Below are positions 15,834 through 25,057 of a stretch of DNA of 64,000 nucleotides, in pieces. Made by a program: the position numbers and the translations under genes. The first letter of the stretch is position 1; each line of letters opens with the position of its first letter. The DNA comes from Collinsella sp. AF23-2 (GTDB lineage: Bacteria > Actinomycetota > Coriobacteriia > Coriobacteriales > Coriobacteriaceae). The notes under the pieces were generated by a model. The model searched no databases. It was not told the DNA's origin and saw only the letters and a program-made list of their open reading frames with translations. Location: positions 248,001 to 312,000 of the forward strand of contig NZ_QRVG01000001.1 in the NCBI RefSeq assembly GCF_003459245.1, given 5' to 3'.

Positions 15834-16694
15834 CTAATTGGCAGGTTGGTAGCGGGGACAGTAGCTGATGGCGATGGCGTCGACGCCTACGTGGGTGGCG
15901 ATGGTGCAGCCGATGGGGCCGGTGCCGGCGTCTACGTAGTTCTGGCCTGCGAGCGCTTGGTTGACGAGATCCTGCTCCTCGGCGGCGCCGGTCGTGAGCA
16001 CGCGCACACTGGAGCCCGGATGCTCGGTCAAAAATGCGAGGCAATCGGCCATGGTGTTGGCAACGATGCGCTTGGCGCCGCGGCCCTTTTTGATGGCCTT
16101 GATCTCGCCCGATTTCCACTCCGGCGAAACGGCCAGGCGAATGTTGAGCATCTGCGTGAGCTGGCCGGCGAGTTTGGGCGCGCGGCCGTTCTTAACGAGG
16201 TTCTCGAGCGTGCGGGGAATCAGCAGCAGGTGGGCGTCGGGCAGGGCCGCGCGGATCTGCGCCTCGGTCTCGTCCAGGCTGCGGCCGTCCTCGCGCATAG
16301 CCAGCGCGTACTCCACCAGCAGGCCCTCGGCACCCGAGCCGGTGCGCGAGTCGATGCAGCGCACGTCGAGCTCGTGCGTTTCGGCCGTCAGGCTGGCGTT
16401 GGCATAGCAGGCGGACCACTCGCTGCACAGCGAGATGAAGATGGCGCTATCGTGGCCGTCGGCGAGCACGCGGTCAAAGAGTGCCTTGAACTCGCCGGCG
16501 CTCGGCTGCGAGGTGTGCGGCAGTTGCTCGGAACCGGCCATGCGCGCGACGTACTCCTGGGCGGTAATCTGCACCTGGTCGAGCAGGTCCTCGCCCTCGA
16601 TAATCACATGCAGCGGAATCACGTAAATGCCGAGCTCTTGGGCGCGGGTGGGGGAGATGTCCGACGTGGAGTCGGTTATGATGGCAAAAGACAT
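15834..16694 (-). CDS. DegV family fatty-acid-binding protein
   Basis: A 286-residue DegV protein. The N terminus reads FAIITDSTSDISP, the family signature, followed by IPLHVIIEGEDLLD and the lipid-contact region HTSQPSAGEF. The C-terminal domain includes GRAPKLAGQLTQMLNIRLAV and ends with IGTH-like IATHVGVDAIAISY. DegV-type proteins (FakB) bind acyl chains for phosphorylation by FakA; whether this one does so is inferred from family membership. The start at 16694 is preceded by AAAGGTG six bases away; earlier in-frame starts to 16799 lack a ribosome-binding site. A paralogue is at 53846-54700. Confidence 0.9.
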   Translation of the reverse strand: MSFAIITDSTSDISPTRAQELGIYVIPLHVIIEGEDLLDQVQITAQEYVARMAGSEQLPHTSQPSAGEFKALFDRVLADGHDSAIFISLCSEWSACYANASLTAETHELDVRCIDSRTGSGAEGLLVEYALAMREDGRSLDETEAQIRAALPDAHLLLIPRTLENLVKNGRAPKLAGQLTQMLNIRLAVSPEWKSGEIKAIKKGRGAKRIVANTMADCLAFLTEHPGSSVRVLTTGAAEEQDLVNQALAGQNYVDAGTGPIGCTIATHVGVDAIAISYCPRYQPAN

Positions 16695-16849
16695 AATTGC
16701 ACCTTTCGTTGGGGCGCTGCGCGCCGCCTTCTGAGAGCAAAGTGCGACAAGTATAGTAGAGTCGTTCCACATTACTAGGTTCAATTGTTGAATAGTCAAC
16801 AGTTTGAAGTGTCGGTGTGGAAATCGTCAACTGGGGAAGAGGAATGCCG

Positions 16850-17512
16850 ATGGAGGCACTGGAGATATGCAGGCGGCCGGTCGTGCTGTTCGATTTCGAC
16901 GGCACGGTGGCAGATACGGGCCGGGCGGTGATGACCTCGACGCGCAAGGCGCTGGCTGCGCGCGGGTTTTCTGAGGCGCAGATGGGTGACCTGCGCCGCA
17001 TGATCGGGCCGCCCCTGTGGAAGAGCTTTCACGACTTTTACGGTTTTTCCCGCGAGGAGTCGCTTGTGGTGGCCGACGAGTACCGCGCTTTTTTTGATGA
17101 GCTGGGACCGGAGGAGTACCCCGTGTTCGATGGGATCCCCGTGCTGCTGGATGGGTTAGCCGCCCGGGGTAAACGTATGGCCGTGGCGACGTCGCGCATG
17201 GAGGCCAAGTGCATCGACATGGTGCGTGAGCTCGGGCTCTCTCAGTTTGAGGCGGTGATTGGCATGAATCCGCCGCAGGGACGCGAGACCAAGGCCGATT
17301 CGGTCCGCGATGCCCTGGCGGCGCTCGGCGCGACGGCCGACGATGCCGTGATGATCGGCGATCGCTTTAACGATGTGGAGGGCGCGCACGCGATGGGCGT
17401 GCCGTGCATCGGCATCTATTCGGGCGCGGCGGCGCCGGGCGAGCACGAGGCGGCGGGTGCCGATGCGGTGGTGCACTCGGTGGCCGAGCTTGCTAAACTT
17501 TTCGCTATCTAA
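16850..17512 (+). CDS. HAD-superfamily phosphatase (Gph-like)
   Basis: A 220-residue haloacid-dehalogenase hydrolase. Motif I is LFDFDGTVADT, with the nucleophile near residue 16, motif II is VATSRM, the conserved lysine lies in GRETKAD, and motif IV is MIGDRFNDVEGA. A helical cap sits between motifs I and II, as in phosphoglycolate phosphatases and PpaX-type pyrophosphatases. The ATG at 16850 is favoured because GAGGA lies six bases upstream; starts at 16844 and 16817 (GTG) are in frame. It is divergent from degV. The physiological substrate cannot be told from sequence. Confidence 0.87.
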   Translation: MEALEICRRPVVLFDFDGTVADTGRAVMTSTRKALAARGFSEAQMGDLRRMIGPPLWKSFHDFYGFSREESLVVADEYRAFFDELGPEEYPVFDGIPVLLDGLAARGKRMAVATSRMEAKCIDMVRELGLSQFEAVIGMNPPQGRETKADSVRDALAALGATADDAVMIGDRFNDVEGAHAMGVPCIGIYSGAAAPGEHEAAGADAVVHSVAELAKLFAI

Positions 17513-17566
17513 TGACGTGATGTGAGGGGCGGGCGTGCCCGTCGCTCATTGCTAAGGAGGTCGTCC

Positions 17567-19003
17567 ATGAATCAGGTGGAGCAGAGCGTTACTGAGTATG
17601 TCGACGAGGTCTGGGAAGATGTCGTTGCCGATATCGAGCAGTTGGTGAGCTATCCGTCTGTGGCTATTGCTGCCAATGCGGAGCCCAGTGCGCCGTTTGG
17701 TCGCCCGGTCCGTGATGCGCTCGATTGCGCGCTCGGCATCGCGCAAAAGCTCGGCTACCAGACGAGCGACGACGAGGGCTATGTGGGCATCGCCGATATC
17801 CCGGGCCGCGGCGATAAGCAGCTCGCGACCATTTGCCATGTGGACGTGGTGCCCGCCGGCCCTGGCTGGAACACCGACCCGTTTGCGATGGAGCGTCGCG
17901 AGGGCTGGCTGCTCGGCCGTGGCGTGATCGACGACAAGGGCCCGGCGGTGCTGTCGCTCTACGCCGGCGCGTACCTGCTCAAGCACGGCATTGTGCCGCG
18001 CTACACCTTCCGCGCGCTGCTGGGCTGCGATGAGGAAGTGGGCATGTCCGACGTTCACCATTATCTAGAGAACTACGCGAACCCCGACTTTCTGTTTACG
18101 CCCGATGCCGAGTTCCCGGTCTGCAATGCCGAGAAGGGCCAGTTTGGGGCGACATTTGTGAGCTCCAAGATCGACGGCGGGCGCATTGTGTCCTGGAGCG
18201 GTGCCGAGGCGAGCAACGCCATTCCGTCGCAGTCTATCTGCGAGCTCGCGATTGCCGCCGATGAGCTGCCGGCGCCCGTTGAGAACGCCGACCGCCTGGA
18301 GATCACGGCACTCGATAACGGGCATGCGCAGATTTTTGCCCACGGCATTGGCGGTCATGCCTCGATGCCCGAGGGAACGATCAATGCCGTCGGCCTCATC
18401 GTGGCGTATCTGCGTGAGGCCGAGGACGCGTTTGGTGCGCGCGACGAGCGCCTGCTGACGCCTGCCGAGCACGAGTTCGTCAAGTTCTTGGCCTTTGTGC
18501 ATGCGGACGCCTATGGTCGCGGTCTGGGAATCGATGCGACGAGCGCGGCGTTTGGCCCGCTCACGTGCAACCCCGGCGTCATCCGCGTGGCGGACGGGCA
18601 TATTGAGCAGGTCATCGACGTGCGCTTCCCCGATAGCACCAGTGTCGATACCATCTGCGAGCAGCTCGAGCCGCTCGTGGGCCGCTTTGGTGTGACGTAT
18701 CGCGTGGGCCGTGCCAAGGTGCCGTTCTCGGTCTCTGCCGACGATCCGGCCGTGAAGGCGCTTATCGATACCTATAACGAGTTTACGGGCAAGCATGCTG
18801 AGCCCTTTGCCATGGGCGGCGGCACGTACGCGCGCAACTTTGCCCGCGCCGTCTCGTTTGGCCCCGAGGAGACCGGTCTGGAGCTGCCCGAGTGGGGCGG
18901 CCAGATGCACGGTCCCAACGAGTGCGCCAACGAGGAACAGCTCAAGCAGGCGCTCAAGATTTATATCGTGGCGATCTTACGTTTGAACGAGCTTGAGCTT
19001 TAA
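17567..19003 (+). CDS. M20 family dipeptidase (PepV/Sapep type)
   Basis: A 478-residue metallopeptidase probably hydrolysing dipeptides in the cytosol. Zinc/manganese ligands and catalytic residues are evident: ICHVDVVPAG, GRGVIDDKGP, LLGCDEEVGMSD, TPDAEFPVCNAEKG and, near the end, MHGPNE. The VCNAEKGQ segment and an inserted lid domain (about residues 190-370, containing GIGGHASMPEGTINA) are typical of PepV-type dipeptidases rather than ArgE/DapE. AAGGAGG lies six bases before the ATG. It follows the HAD gene by 54 bases and may be cotranscribed with it. Confidence 0.9.
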   Translation: MNQVEQSVTEYVDEVWEDVVADIEQLVSYPSVAIAANAEPSAPFGRPVRDALDCALGIAQKLGYQTSDDEGYVGIADIPGRGDKQLATICHVDVVPAGPGWNTDPFAMERREGWLLGRGVIDDKGPAVLSLYAGAYLLKHGIVPRYTFRALLGCDEEVGMSDVHHYLENYANPDFLFTPDAEFPVCNAEKGQFGATFVSSKIDGGRIVSWSGAEASNAIPSQSICELAIAADELPAPVENADRLEITALDNGHAQIFAHGIGGHASMPEGTINAVGLIVAYLREAEDAFGARDERLLTPAEHEFVKFLAFVHADAYGRGLGIDATSAAFGPLTCNPGVIRVADGHIEQVIDVRFPDSTSVDTICEQLEPLVGRFGVTYRVGRAKVPFSVSADDPAVKALIDTYNEFTGKHAEPFAMGGGTYARNFARAVSFGPEETGLELPEWGGQMHGPNECANEEQLKQALKIYIVAILRLNELEL

Positions 19004-19050
19004 GGCTGCGGCGTTTTAACAACTTAGCACCCCTTTCGTCCGGGCTTTTT

Positions 19051-19128
19051 AAGTTGCGGTGGAATAGTTCCTAGAATGGGCCATTTGATGGCCAAGCAGG
19101 AACTATTTCACCGCAACTTTGTTTTTAT
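19051..19128 (+). terminator. Long hairpin (repeat copy 3) with T-run after the M20 gene
   Basis: AAGTTGCGGTGGAATAGTTCC at the left pairs, with one mismatch over 21 bp, with the arm ending at 19119. An inner stem forms around GGCCATTTGATGGCC. The stem is followed by TTTGTTTTTATT, which makes it a credible terminator for the peptidase gene. Sequence relatives without the T-run are at 10543 and 15598, so it also belongs to a dispersed repeat family. Confidence 0.6.
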
Positions 19129-19322
19129 TGGTGTAAAAGGCGGGTCATGCTTGGTGGCGGGTTTGTTATTCGTTTGTAAAGCCGAGCCGCGCTTGCGGTA
19201 AGGGTCTATCAGATGCCCGTAATAAAGCGCAGCTGACGCGGGCGCTGCCCGATCGAGACCGTATCTTTCCAAACAGCAAAGCGGGCAGGGTGCCCGCGAG
19301 TCGCTTGTATGAAAGGAAGATC

Positions 19323-20261
19323 ATGCTCGATCAGGCTTATTCTCGTCGTCAGTTCCTCGGCCTCGCTGGTGGTCTTGCCAGCATCGTCGGCCTCGGTCTC
19401 GTTGGTTGCGGCGGCGCAGGCGCAACCGACGCCGCCGACAAGGGTAGCGCCGCTGCTGCCGAGTCCGTCTCGGGCGAGGTAACCTACGACGGCGCCTCCT
19501 CGTTCCAGGCTCTCGTCGAGGCTGCTGCCGAGAAGTTTATGGATGCCAACCCCGACGTCTCCGTCTCCGGTTCGGGCAACGGTTCGGGCAAGGGCCTGAC
19601 CGCTGTCGCCGCCGGCACCGTCACCATCGGTAATTCCGATGTCTTCGCCGAGACCAAGCTCGAAGCCGATCAGGTCAAGAACCTCGTCGATCACGAGGTC
19701 GCCGTCGTGGGCATGGGCCCCGTCGTCTCCAAGAACGTGACAGTCGACGACCTGACCCTCGAGCAGCTCAAGGGCATCTTCTCCGGCCAGATCACCAACT
19801 GGAAGGAGGTCGGCGGCGACGACGCCAAGATCGTCGTTCTCAACCGCAAGGCCGGCTCCGGCACCCGCGCCACCTTCGAGGCCGCCGTCTTTGGCGACGA
19901 GGCCGTCGACTTTAAGGGCGACGCCGAGCTCGACAAGTCCGGCGATGTCCAGACTCAGATGGGCAGCACCGACAACGCCATCTCCTACCTTGACTTCTCG
20001 CACTTCGATGACTCCAAGTTCAACGCCATCATGGTCGAGGGCGTCGAGCCCAAGAGCACAAACGTCACCGACGACTCCTTCAAGATCTGGGCGACCGAGC
20101 ACATGTACTGTGCTAAGGACGCCGACGAGGCCACCAAGGCCTTCCTGGAGTTCATGCTTTCCGACGACGTCCAGGGCAAGCTCGTCGAGGAGCAGGGCTT
20201 TATTCCCGTTTCTGCCATGAAGGTCGTCAAGGACGCCAGTGGCAAGGTCTCCGCTAAATAA
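19323..20261 (+). CDS. pstS: Phosphate ABC transporter substrate-binding lipoprotein PstS
   Basis: PstS captures phosphate outside the membrane for the PstCAB permease. The 312-residue precursor has a twin-arginine type signal (SRRQFLGLAGGLASIVG) that ends in a lipobox LVGC (cysteine at about residue 29), so export by Tat or Sec followed by lipid anchoring is predicted. The mature part contains the phosphate-binding segments SSFQALVEAAA, SGSGKGLTAVAAGTVTIGNSD and AGSGTRATFE. GAAAGGAAGA precedes the ATG at 19323. It is the first gene of a four-gene operon in the order S-C-A-B. A Pho box was looked for in the 190-base leader and not convincingly found. Confidence 0.96.
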   Translation: MLDQAYSRRQFLGLAGGLASIVGLGLVGCGGAGATDAADKGSAAAAESVSGEVTYDGASSFQALVEAAAEKFMDANPDVSVSGSGNGSGKGLTAVAAGTVTIGNSDVFAETKLEADQVKNLVDHEVAVVGMGPVVSKNVTVDDLTLEQLKGIFSGQITNWKEVGGDDAKIVVLNRKAGSGTRATFEAAVFGDEAVDFKGDAELDKSGDVQTQMGSTDNAISYLDFSHFDDSKFNAIMVEGVEPKSTNVTDDSFKIWATEHMYCAKDADEATKAFLEFMLSDDVQGKLVEEQGFIPVSAMKVVKDASGKVSAK

Positions 20262-20286
20262 GTAATCGCCCCCGGAAAGGTTTGCA

Positions 20287-21195
20287 ATGGCAAAACAGCT
20301 GCCAAAGCGCGAGCTTGAGAACGTGGGCCTGGGCGTCACGGGTGCGTGCGTAGCGCTCGTGACGCTTGTCGTTGCCGCGCTCATCTTTATGGTCGCCCAA
20401 AAGGGCCTCTCGGCTTTTTTCAAGGACGGCGTCTCGATCATCGAGTTTTTTATCGGTACCAAGTGGGACCTGGCCAACACGGCCGAAAACGGCCTGCCCT
20501 ACACTGGCGCCCTGCCCCTGATCGTCACCTCGTTTGCGGTCATGGTGCTCTCCACGCTCATCGCACTGCCCATCGCCATCGGCTCTGCCATCTTTGCGGT
20601 CGAGATTCAGCCTAAGTTTGGCTCCAAGGTTTTTCAGCCGCTCATTGAGCTTTTGACCGGTATTCCCTCGGTCGTCTTTGGCCTGATCGGTTTTCACGTG
20701 GTCGTCGGCCTTATGAAGAGCGTTTTCCACGTGAGCACGGGTCTGGGTATCTTGCCCGGCGCTATCGTGCTGGCCGTCATGATTCTGCCGACGATGACCA
20801 CGCTTTCGGTCGATGGCCTGCGCGCCGTGCCCGATAGCTACCGCCAGGGTTCGCTCGCGCTGGGCTACACCCGCTGGCAGACCATCTGGCACGTGGTGCT
20901 CAAGTCCGCCATGCCCTCGCTCATGACCGCAGTCATCCTTGGCATGACCCGCGCCTTTGGCGAGACGCTCGCCGTGCGCATGGTCATTGGCGGCATCGAG
21001 GCCATGCCGACGTCGCTGCTGTCGCCGGCGTCTACCATCACCACCACGCTCACCACGTCCATGGCGGTCTATGCCGAGGGCTCGGCCCAGGACGACATCC
21101 TGTGGGCGCTCGGTCTTCTGCTGATGGGCATGAGCCTCATCTTTATCCTGATCATCCATCTCATTGGCCGCAAGGGGGCGAAGGCTCGTGGCTAG
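20287..21195 (+). CDS. pstC: Phosphate ABC transporter permease PstC
   Basis: The first inner-membrane permease subunit of the phosphate importer, 302 residues with six hydrophobic segments. The coupling loop that contacts PstB is visible as DSYRQGSLALGYTRWQTIWHVVLKSAMP. The conserved FGETLAVRMVIGG follows. The N-terminal extension ends in a first membrane helix around residues 25-45. It starts 26 bases after the pstS stop with GGAAAGG upstream, and its last eight bases overlap the pstA start. Confidence 0.95.
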   Translation: MAKQLPKRELENVGLGVTGACVALVTLVVAALIFMVAQKGLSAFFKDGVSIIEFFIGTKWDLANTAENGLPYTGALPLIVTSFAVMVLSTLIALPIAIGSAIFAVEIQPKFGSKVFQPLIELLTGIPSVVFGLIGFHVVVGLMKSVFHVSTGLGILPGAIVLAVMILPTMTTLSVDGLRAVPDSYRQGSLALGYTRWQTIWHVVLKSAMPSLMTAVILGMTRAFGETLAVRMVIGGIEAMPTSLLSPASTITTTLTTSMAVYAEGSAQDDILWALGLLLMGMSLIFILIIHLIGRKGAKARG

Positions 21196-22114
21196 CACGC
21201 GCATCCATATCGACGAGGCGAGACTCGGGCGTGTCCAAAGGCAAGACCGTATCGCCACGGGCGTGCTGACGGCGATTGTCGCCATCGTCATGCTTATCGT
21301 CGTCTCCATGGTGGCCTACATCCTGTTCGAGGGTATCTCGACGCTGTTCCAGCCGGGCTTTCTCACACAGCCCGCACGCGCCAACGGAACGCAGGGCGGC
21401 GTGCTCTACCAGCTGTTCGACTCGTTCTATCTGCTGCTGATTACCCTGATCATCTCGGTGCCCATCAGCCTGGGCGGCGCGGTCTTCCTAGTTGAATACG
21501 CGCCCGACGGTCCCATTCGCGACATCGCCTCGACCGCCATCGAGACGTTGTCTTCGCTGCCCTCCATCGTCGTCGGCATGTTCGGCTTTCTGGTGTTCTC
21601 GGTGCAGCTGGGCTGGAAGTACTCCATCATCTCCGGCGCCGTCGCGCTCACCATGTTCAACATCCCCATCCTGGTGCGCGTGATTCAGCAGGCGCTCGAG
21701 GACGTGCCGCAGGCCCAGCGCGATGCGTGCCTGGCCATGGGCCTCACTCGCTGGGAGGCCACACTGCACATCCTGATTCCCGAGGCCATGCCCGCCATCG
21801 TGACCGGCATCGTGCTTTCGGCCGGCCGCGTGTTTGGCGAGGCCGCGGCGCTGCTCTTTACCTCGGGCATGAGCTCGCCGGTCCGCCTCAACTTCTTGAG
21901 CTTTAACCTGTCGAGCCCCACCTGCGCCTGGAACGTGTTCCGTCCCGGCGAGTCGCTGGCCGTGCACATCTACAAGATCTATGGCGAGGGCAGCCCCGAG
22001 GCCCAGCAGATCGTCTGGGGCACCGCGGCACTGCTGATGATTTGCGTGCTGCTGTTTAACGTAGTCGCCCGTATCGTGGGCAAGCAACTGGCAAGGAAGA
22101 TGACGGCCGAATGA
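21188..22114 (+). CDS. pstA: Phosphate ABC transporter permease PstA
   Basis: Second permease subunit, 308 residues and about six membrane helices. The coupling motif is DVPQAQRDACLAMGLTRWEA and a conserved GRVFGEAAALLFT lies in the last third. I place the start at the GTG at 21188, which overlaps the end of pstC by eight bases and has a GGGGGCGAAGG box upstream; the earlier in-frame ATG at 21164 lies well inside pstC. The stop overlaps the pstB start as ATGA, indicating translational coupling. Confidence 0.93.
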   Translation: MASTRIHIDEARLGRVQRQDRIATGVLTAIVAIVMLIVVSMVAYILFEGISTLFQPGFLTQPARANGTQGGVLYQLFDSFYLLLITLIISVPISLGGAVFLVEYAPDGPIRDIASTAIETLSSLPSIVVGMFGFLVFSVQLGWKYSIISGAVALTMFNIPILVRVIQQALEDVPQAQRDACLAMGLTRWEATLHILIPEAMPAIVTGIVLSAGRVFGEAAALLFTSGMSSPVRLNFLSFNLSSPTCAWNVFRPGESLAVHIYKIYGEGSPEAQQIVWGTAALLMICVLLFNVVARIVGKQLARKMTAE

Positions 22115-22986
22115 GCGATATGAATGCAACGCCCGCAACCGAGGCGGCCACGTCCGACACCCCCCAGGACTTTCTGTCGAGCGTGGGGGAGAGCGAGAGG
22201 CGCGTGCGCGTGAGCGGCAAGGCCGTGAGCGACGAGGTCGTGCTCTCCGCCAAGGACGTCAACGTGTACTATGGCGACCACCATGCGCTGCACAATACGT
22301 CGCTCGACTTCCACAAGGGTGAGATCACGGCGCTCATCGGGCCTTCGGGCTGCGGCAAGTCGACCTTCTTGCGTAGCCTCAACCTGATGAATCGCGAGAT
22401 TCGCCGCTGTCGCGTGGAGGGCGAGATCAACTACCGCGGGCGCAACGTGAACACCAAGACCGAGAACACGTACGAGCTGCGTCGCTCCATCGGCATGGTG
22501 TTCCAGCAGCCCAACCCCTTCCGCAAGTCCATTCGCGACAACATCACCTTTGCGCCCAAGCGCCACGGCATCACCGACCGTGACGAGCTCGACCGCATGG
22601 TCGAGGAAAGTCTGCGCGGTGCCGCGCTGTGGGACGAGGTCAAAGACAAGCTCGACAAGAGCGCCTACGCGCTTTCGGGCGGTCAGCAGCAGCGTCTGTG
22701 CATTGCGCGCACGCTGGCGCTCAACCCCGACGTGATCCTGTTCGACGAGCCCTGCTCGGCGCTCGACCCCATCTCGACGTTGGCGATCGAGGACCTGATG
22801 TCGTCGATCGTTGCCGACCGTGCCATCGTCATCGTGACGCACAACATGGAGCAGGCGTCGCGCGTGTCCAACCGCACGGCGTTCTTCTACATGGGCGATA
22901 TGGTCGAGTACGACGAGACCGACGAGATTTTCCAACGGCCCAAGGATAAGCGGCTGAATGATTACCTCACCGGCATGTTCTCCTAG
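22111..22986 (+). CDS. pstB: Phosphate ABC transporter ATP-binding protein PstB
   Basis: ATPase of the phosphate importer, 291 residues. Walker A is GPSGCGKST (about residues 74-82), the signature is SGGQQQR, Walker B is ILFDEPCSALDP, and the switch histidine is in VTHNM. A 40-residue N-terminal extension before VVLSAKDVNVYYGD is unusual for PstB (normally about 250-260 residues); the alternative would be a shorter start, but the ATGA overlap with pstA supports this one. No phoU follows in the window, although the gene often does in other genomes. Confidence 0.96.
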   Translation: MSDMNATPATEAATSDTPQDFLSSVGESERRVRVSGKAVSDEVVLSAKDVNVYYGDHHALHNTSLDFHKGEITALIGPSGCGKSTFLRSLNLMNREIRRCRVEGEINYRGRNVNTKTENTYELRRSIGMVFQQPNPFRKSIRDNITFAPKRHGITDRDELDRMVEESLRGAALWDEVKDKLDKSAYALSGGQQQRLCIARTLALNPDVILFDEPCSALDPISTLAIEDLMSSIVADRAIVIVTHNMEQASRVSNRTAFFYMGDMVEYDETDEIFQRPKDKRLNDYLTGMFS

Positions 22987-23096
22987 TCCGGGACATGCTT
23001 GAGGCCCGCGGCGGCCACGGTTGTCGCGGGACTGATTGGAGAGGCGGGTCATCTCTTTTGCGAGATGGCCCGCCTTTTTGCTCTGCGACCGAAACG

Positions 23097-23131
23097 ACCA
23101 CCACAAAGGGGACAGGCACCTTCGTGGTGGT
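23097..23131. repeat. ACCACCAC...GTGGTGGT palindromic repeat, copy 1
   Basis: ACCACCAC and GTGGTGGT flank a core AAAGGGGACAGGCACCTT. One of six copies in the window (others at 35751, 52174, 53132, 54711 and 55118). It lies 60 bases upstream of the ABC-F ribosome-binding site. Confidence 0.85.
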
Positions 23132-23191
23132 TTGGGGTGGGGCTCGCTGCTATCATGGACAACGTTGAATTTCTACGAAGGAGCAGGGCAT

Positions 23192-25051
23192 ATGGCGATT
23201 CTTTTGGGATGCGATTCCATCAGCCTAGAGTTTCCCACCAAGCATATTTTCGATAGCGTGACGCTCGGCGTGGGCGAGGGCGACCGCATTGGTATTGTCG
23301 GTAAAAACGGCGACGGCAAGTCGACGCTGCTGAGCGTGCTCGCCGGCACGCTGGAACCCGACGACGGACGCGTGACGCACCGCCGCGGCACCACGATCGG
23401 ACTGCTCGGCCAAAAGGACAACCTGGTCGATACCGACACCGTGCATCATGCCGTCGTGGGCGACGCGCCCGAGTATGAGTGGGCGTCGAGTCCGCGTACG
23501 CGCCAGATTCTGGCCGGCCTCATCAGCGATGTGCCCTGGGAAGGCACAGTGGGCGAGCTTTCGGGCGGTCAGCGCCGTCGCGTGGACCTTGCGCGCCTGC
23601 TGATCGGCAACTACGACGTGCTCATGCTCGACGAGCCCACCAACCACCTGGACATGCGTACCATCAACTGGCTTGCGCGTCACTTAAAGGCCCGCTGGCA
23701 GCGCGGTCAGGGCGCCATGCTCGTGGTCACGCATGACCGCTGGTTCTTGGACGAGGTCTGCACCAGCATGTGGGAGGTCCACGACGGCCAAGTCGACCCC
23801 TTCGAGGGCGGCTACTCGGCCTACATCCTGCAGCGCGTGGAGCGCGATCGCATGGCCGCGGTTACCGAGGAGCGCCGTCGCAACATGGCGCGCAAGGAGC
23901 TCGCGTGGCTGAGCCGCGGCGCCCAGGCGCGTTCCACCAAGCCCAAGTTTCGCGTGGATGCCGCTCGCGAGCTGATTGCCGACGTGCCGCCTGTGCGCGA
24001 CGAGCTGGAGCTCAAGCGCCTGGCGGTGAGCCGTCTGGGCAAGCAGGTTATCGACGTGGTCGACGTGGACGCCGGCTATGCGGATACCGACGGCGCGCCC
24101 AAGCAGGTGCTCTCCGACGTGACCTGGCTCATTGGTGCGGGCGACCGCTATGGTCTTTTGGGCGAGAACGGCGCCGGCAAGTCGACGCTGCTCGACGTGA
24201 TCCAGGGCAAGATCGCGCCCCTGCGCGGTCGCGTGAAGATTGGCCAGACGGTGCGCTTTGGCGTGCTGTCGCAGCAGCTCGAAGAGCTCGAGCCCTACAT
24301 GGGCGACACGATCCGCGAGGTGCTCAGCAACTATAAGAAGTACTACGTCATCGACGGCAAGGAGACTTCGCCCGAGAAGCTCTGCGAGCGTCTGGGCTTT
24401 ACGACGCAGCAGCTCTGGAGCCGCATCGGCGATCTTTCGGGCGGCCAGCGCCGTCGCCTGTCGCTGCTGCTGACAATCCTGGACGAGCCCAACGTGCTCA
24501 TCCTGGACGAGCCCGGCAACGACCTCGATACCGACATGCTGGCGATTGTCGAGGATCTGCTCGACGGCTGGCCTGGCACGCTGATCCTAGTGACGCACGA
24601 CCGTTTCCTCATGGAGCGCGTGACCGACCAGCAGTGGGCGCTGCTCGACGGCCACCTGACGCATATGCCCGGCGGCGTGGATCAGTACCTGCGCCTGTGC
24701 AACGCCACCGCCGAAGGCGAGCCCGTGGGCGCGCCGAGCGCCAAGACCGGCACGTTCGACACCGGCGCCGCAGCGGTTGCGGCCGAAAAGCCCAAGACGA
24801 GCGGGCAGCCCAATGGCCTTTCCAACGCCGAACGCCAGAAGCTTCGCCGCGAGGTGAGTTCGCTCGAGCGCAAGATGGAGACGCAGCGCGCTCGCGTGGA
24901 GGAGGCCGAGGCCGCCATGGCCCAGGTCGATCCCACCAACTACACGGCGCTGGGCGAGCAGCAGGCAAAGATCGACGAGGCCCACGCCGCCATGGACGAG
25001 CTGGAGATGGCGTGGCTCGAGGCGAGCGAAAAGCTCGAGGGCGAGGAGTAG
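23192..25051 (+). CDS. ABC-F family ATPase (Uup-like)
   Basis: A 619-residue soluble protein with two ATP-binding cassettes and no membrane segments. Cassette 1: GKNGDGKST, LSGGQRRRVDLA and MLDEPTNHLD. Cassette 2: GENGAGKST, LSGGQRRRLSLL and ILDEPGNDLD. A linker of about 70 charged residues separates them, and the last 80 residues form a coiled coil (LSNAERQKLRREVSSLERK onward), as in Uup, which acts on ribosomes or branched DNA. The ATG at 23192 has AAGGAG eight bases upstream; an upstream in-frame reading to 23036 runs into the preceding repeat. The second Walker B has GND instead of NH. The next gene starts six bases after the stop. Confidence 0.93.
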   Translation: MAILLGCDSISLEFPTKHIFDSVTLGVGEGDRIGIVGKNGDGKSTLLSVLAGTLEPDDGRVTHRRGTTIGLLGQKDNLVDTDTVHHAVVGDAPEYEWASSPRTRQILAGLISDVPWEGTVGELSGGQRRRVDLARLLIGNYDVLMLDEPTNHLDMRTINWLARHLKARWQRGQGAMLVVTHDRWFLDEVCTSMWEVHDGQVDPFEGGYSAYILQRVERDRMAAVTEERRRNMARKELAWLSRGAQARSTKPKFRVDAARELIADVPPVRDELELKRLAVSRLGKQVIDVVDVDAGYADTDGAPKQVLSDVTWLIGAGDRYGLLGENGAGKSTLLDVIQGKIAPLRGRVKIGQTVRFGVLSQQLEELEPYMGDTIREVLSNYKKYYVIDGKETSPEKLCERLGFTTQQLWSRIGDLSGGQRRRLSLLLTILDEPNVLILDEPGNDLDTDMLAIVEDLLDGWPGTLILVTHDRFLMERVTDQQWALLDGHLTHMPGGVDQYLRLCNATAEGEPVGAPSAKTGTFDTGAAAVAAEKPKTSGQPNGLSNAERQKLRREVSSLERKMETQRARVEEAEAAMAQVDPTNYTALGEQQAKIDEAHAAMDELEMAWLEASEKLEGEE

Positions 25052-25057
25052 ACGAGG

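Noticed and set aside
19130..19322. A Pho box upstream of pstS.
   Set aside because: TTTGTTATTC-GTTTGTAAAG shows weak repeat character only, and I could not match it to a consensus with confidence.
22987..23191. Expected phoU after pstB.
   Set aside because: The interval contains only a repeat and the ABC-F leader. PhoU may be elsewhere; absence here does not show operon damage.
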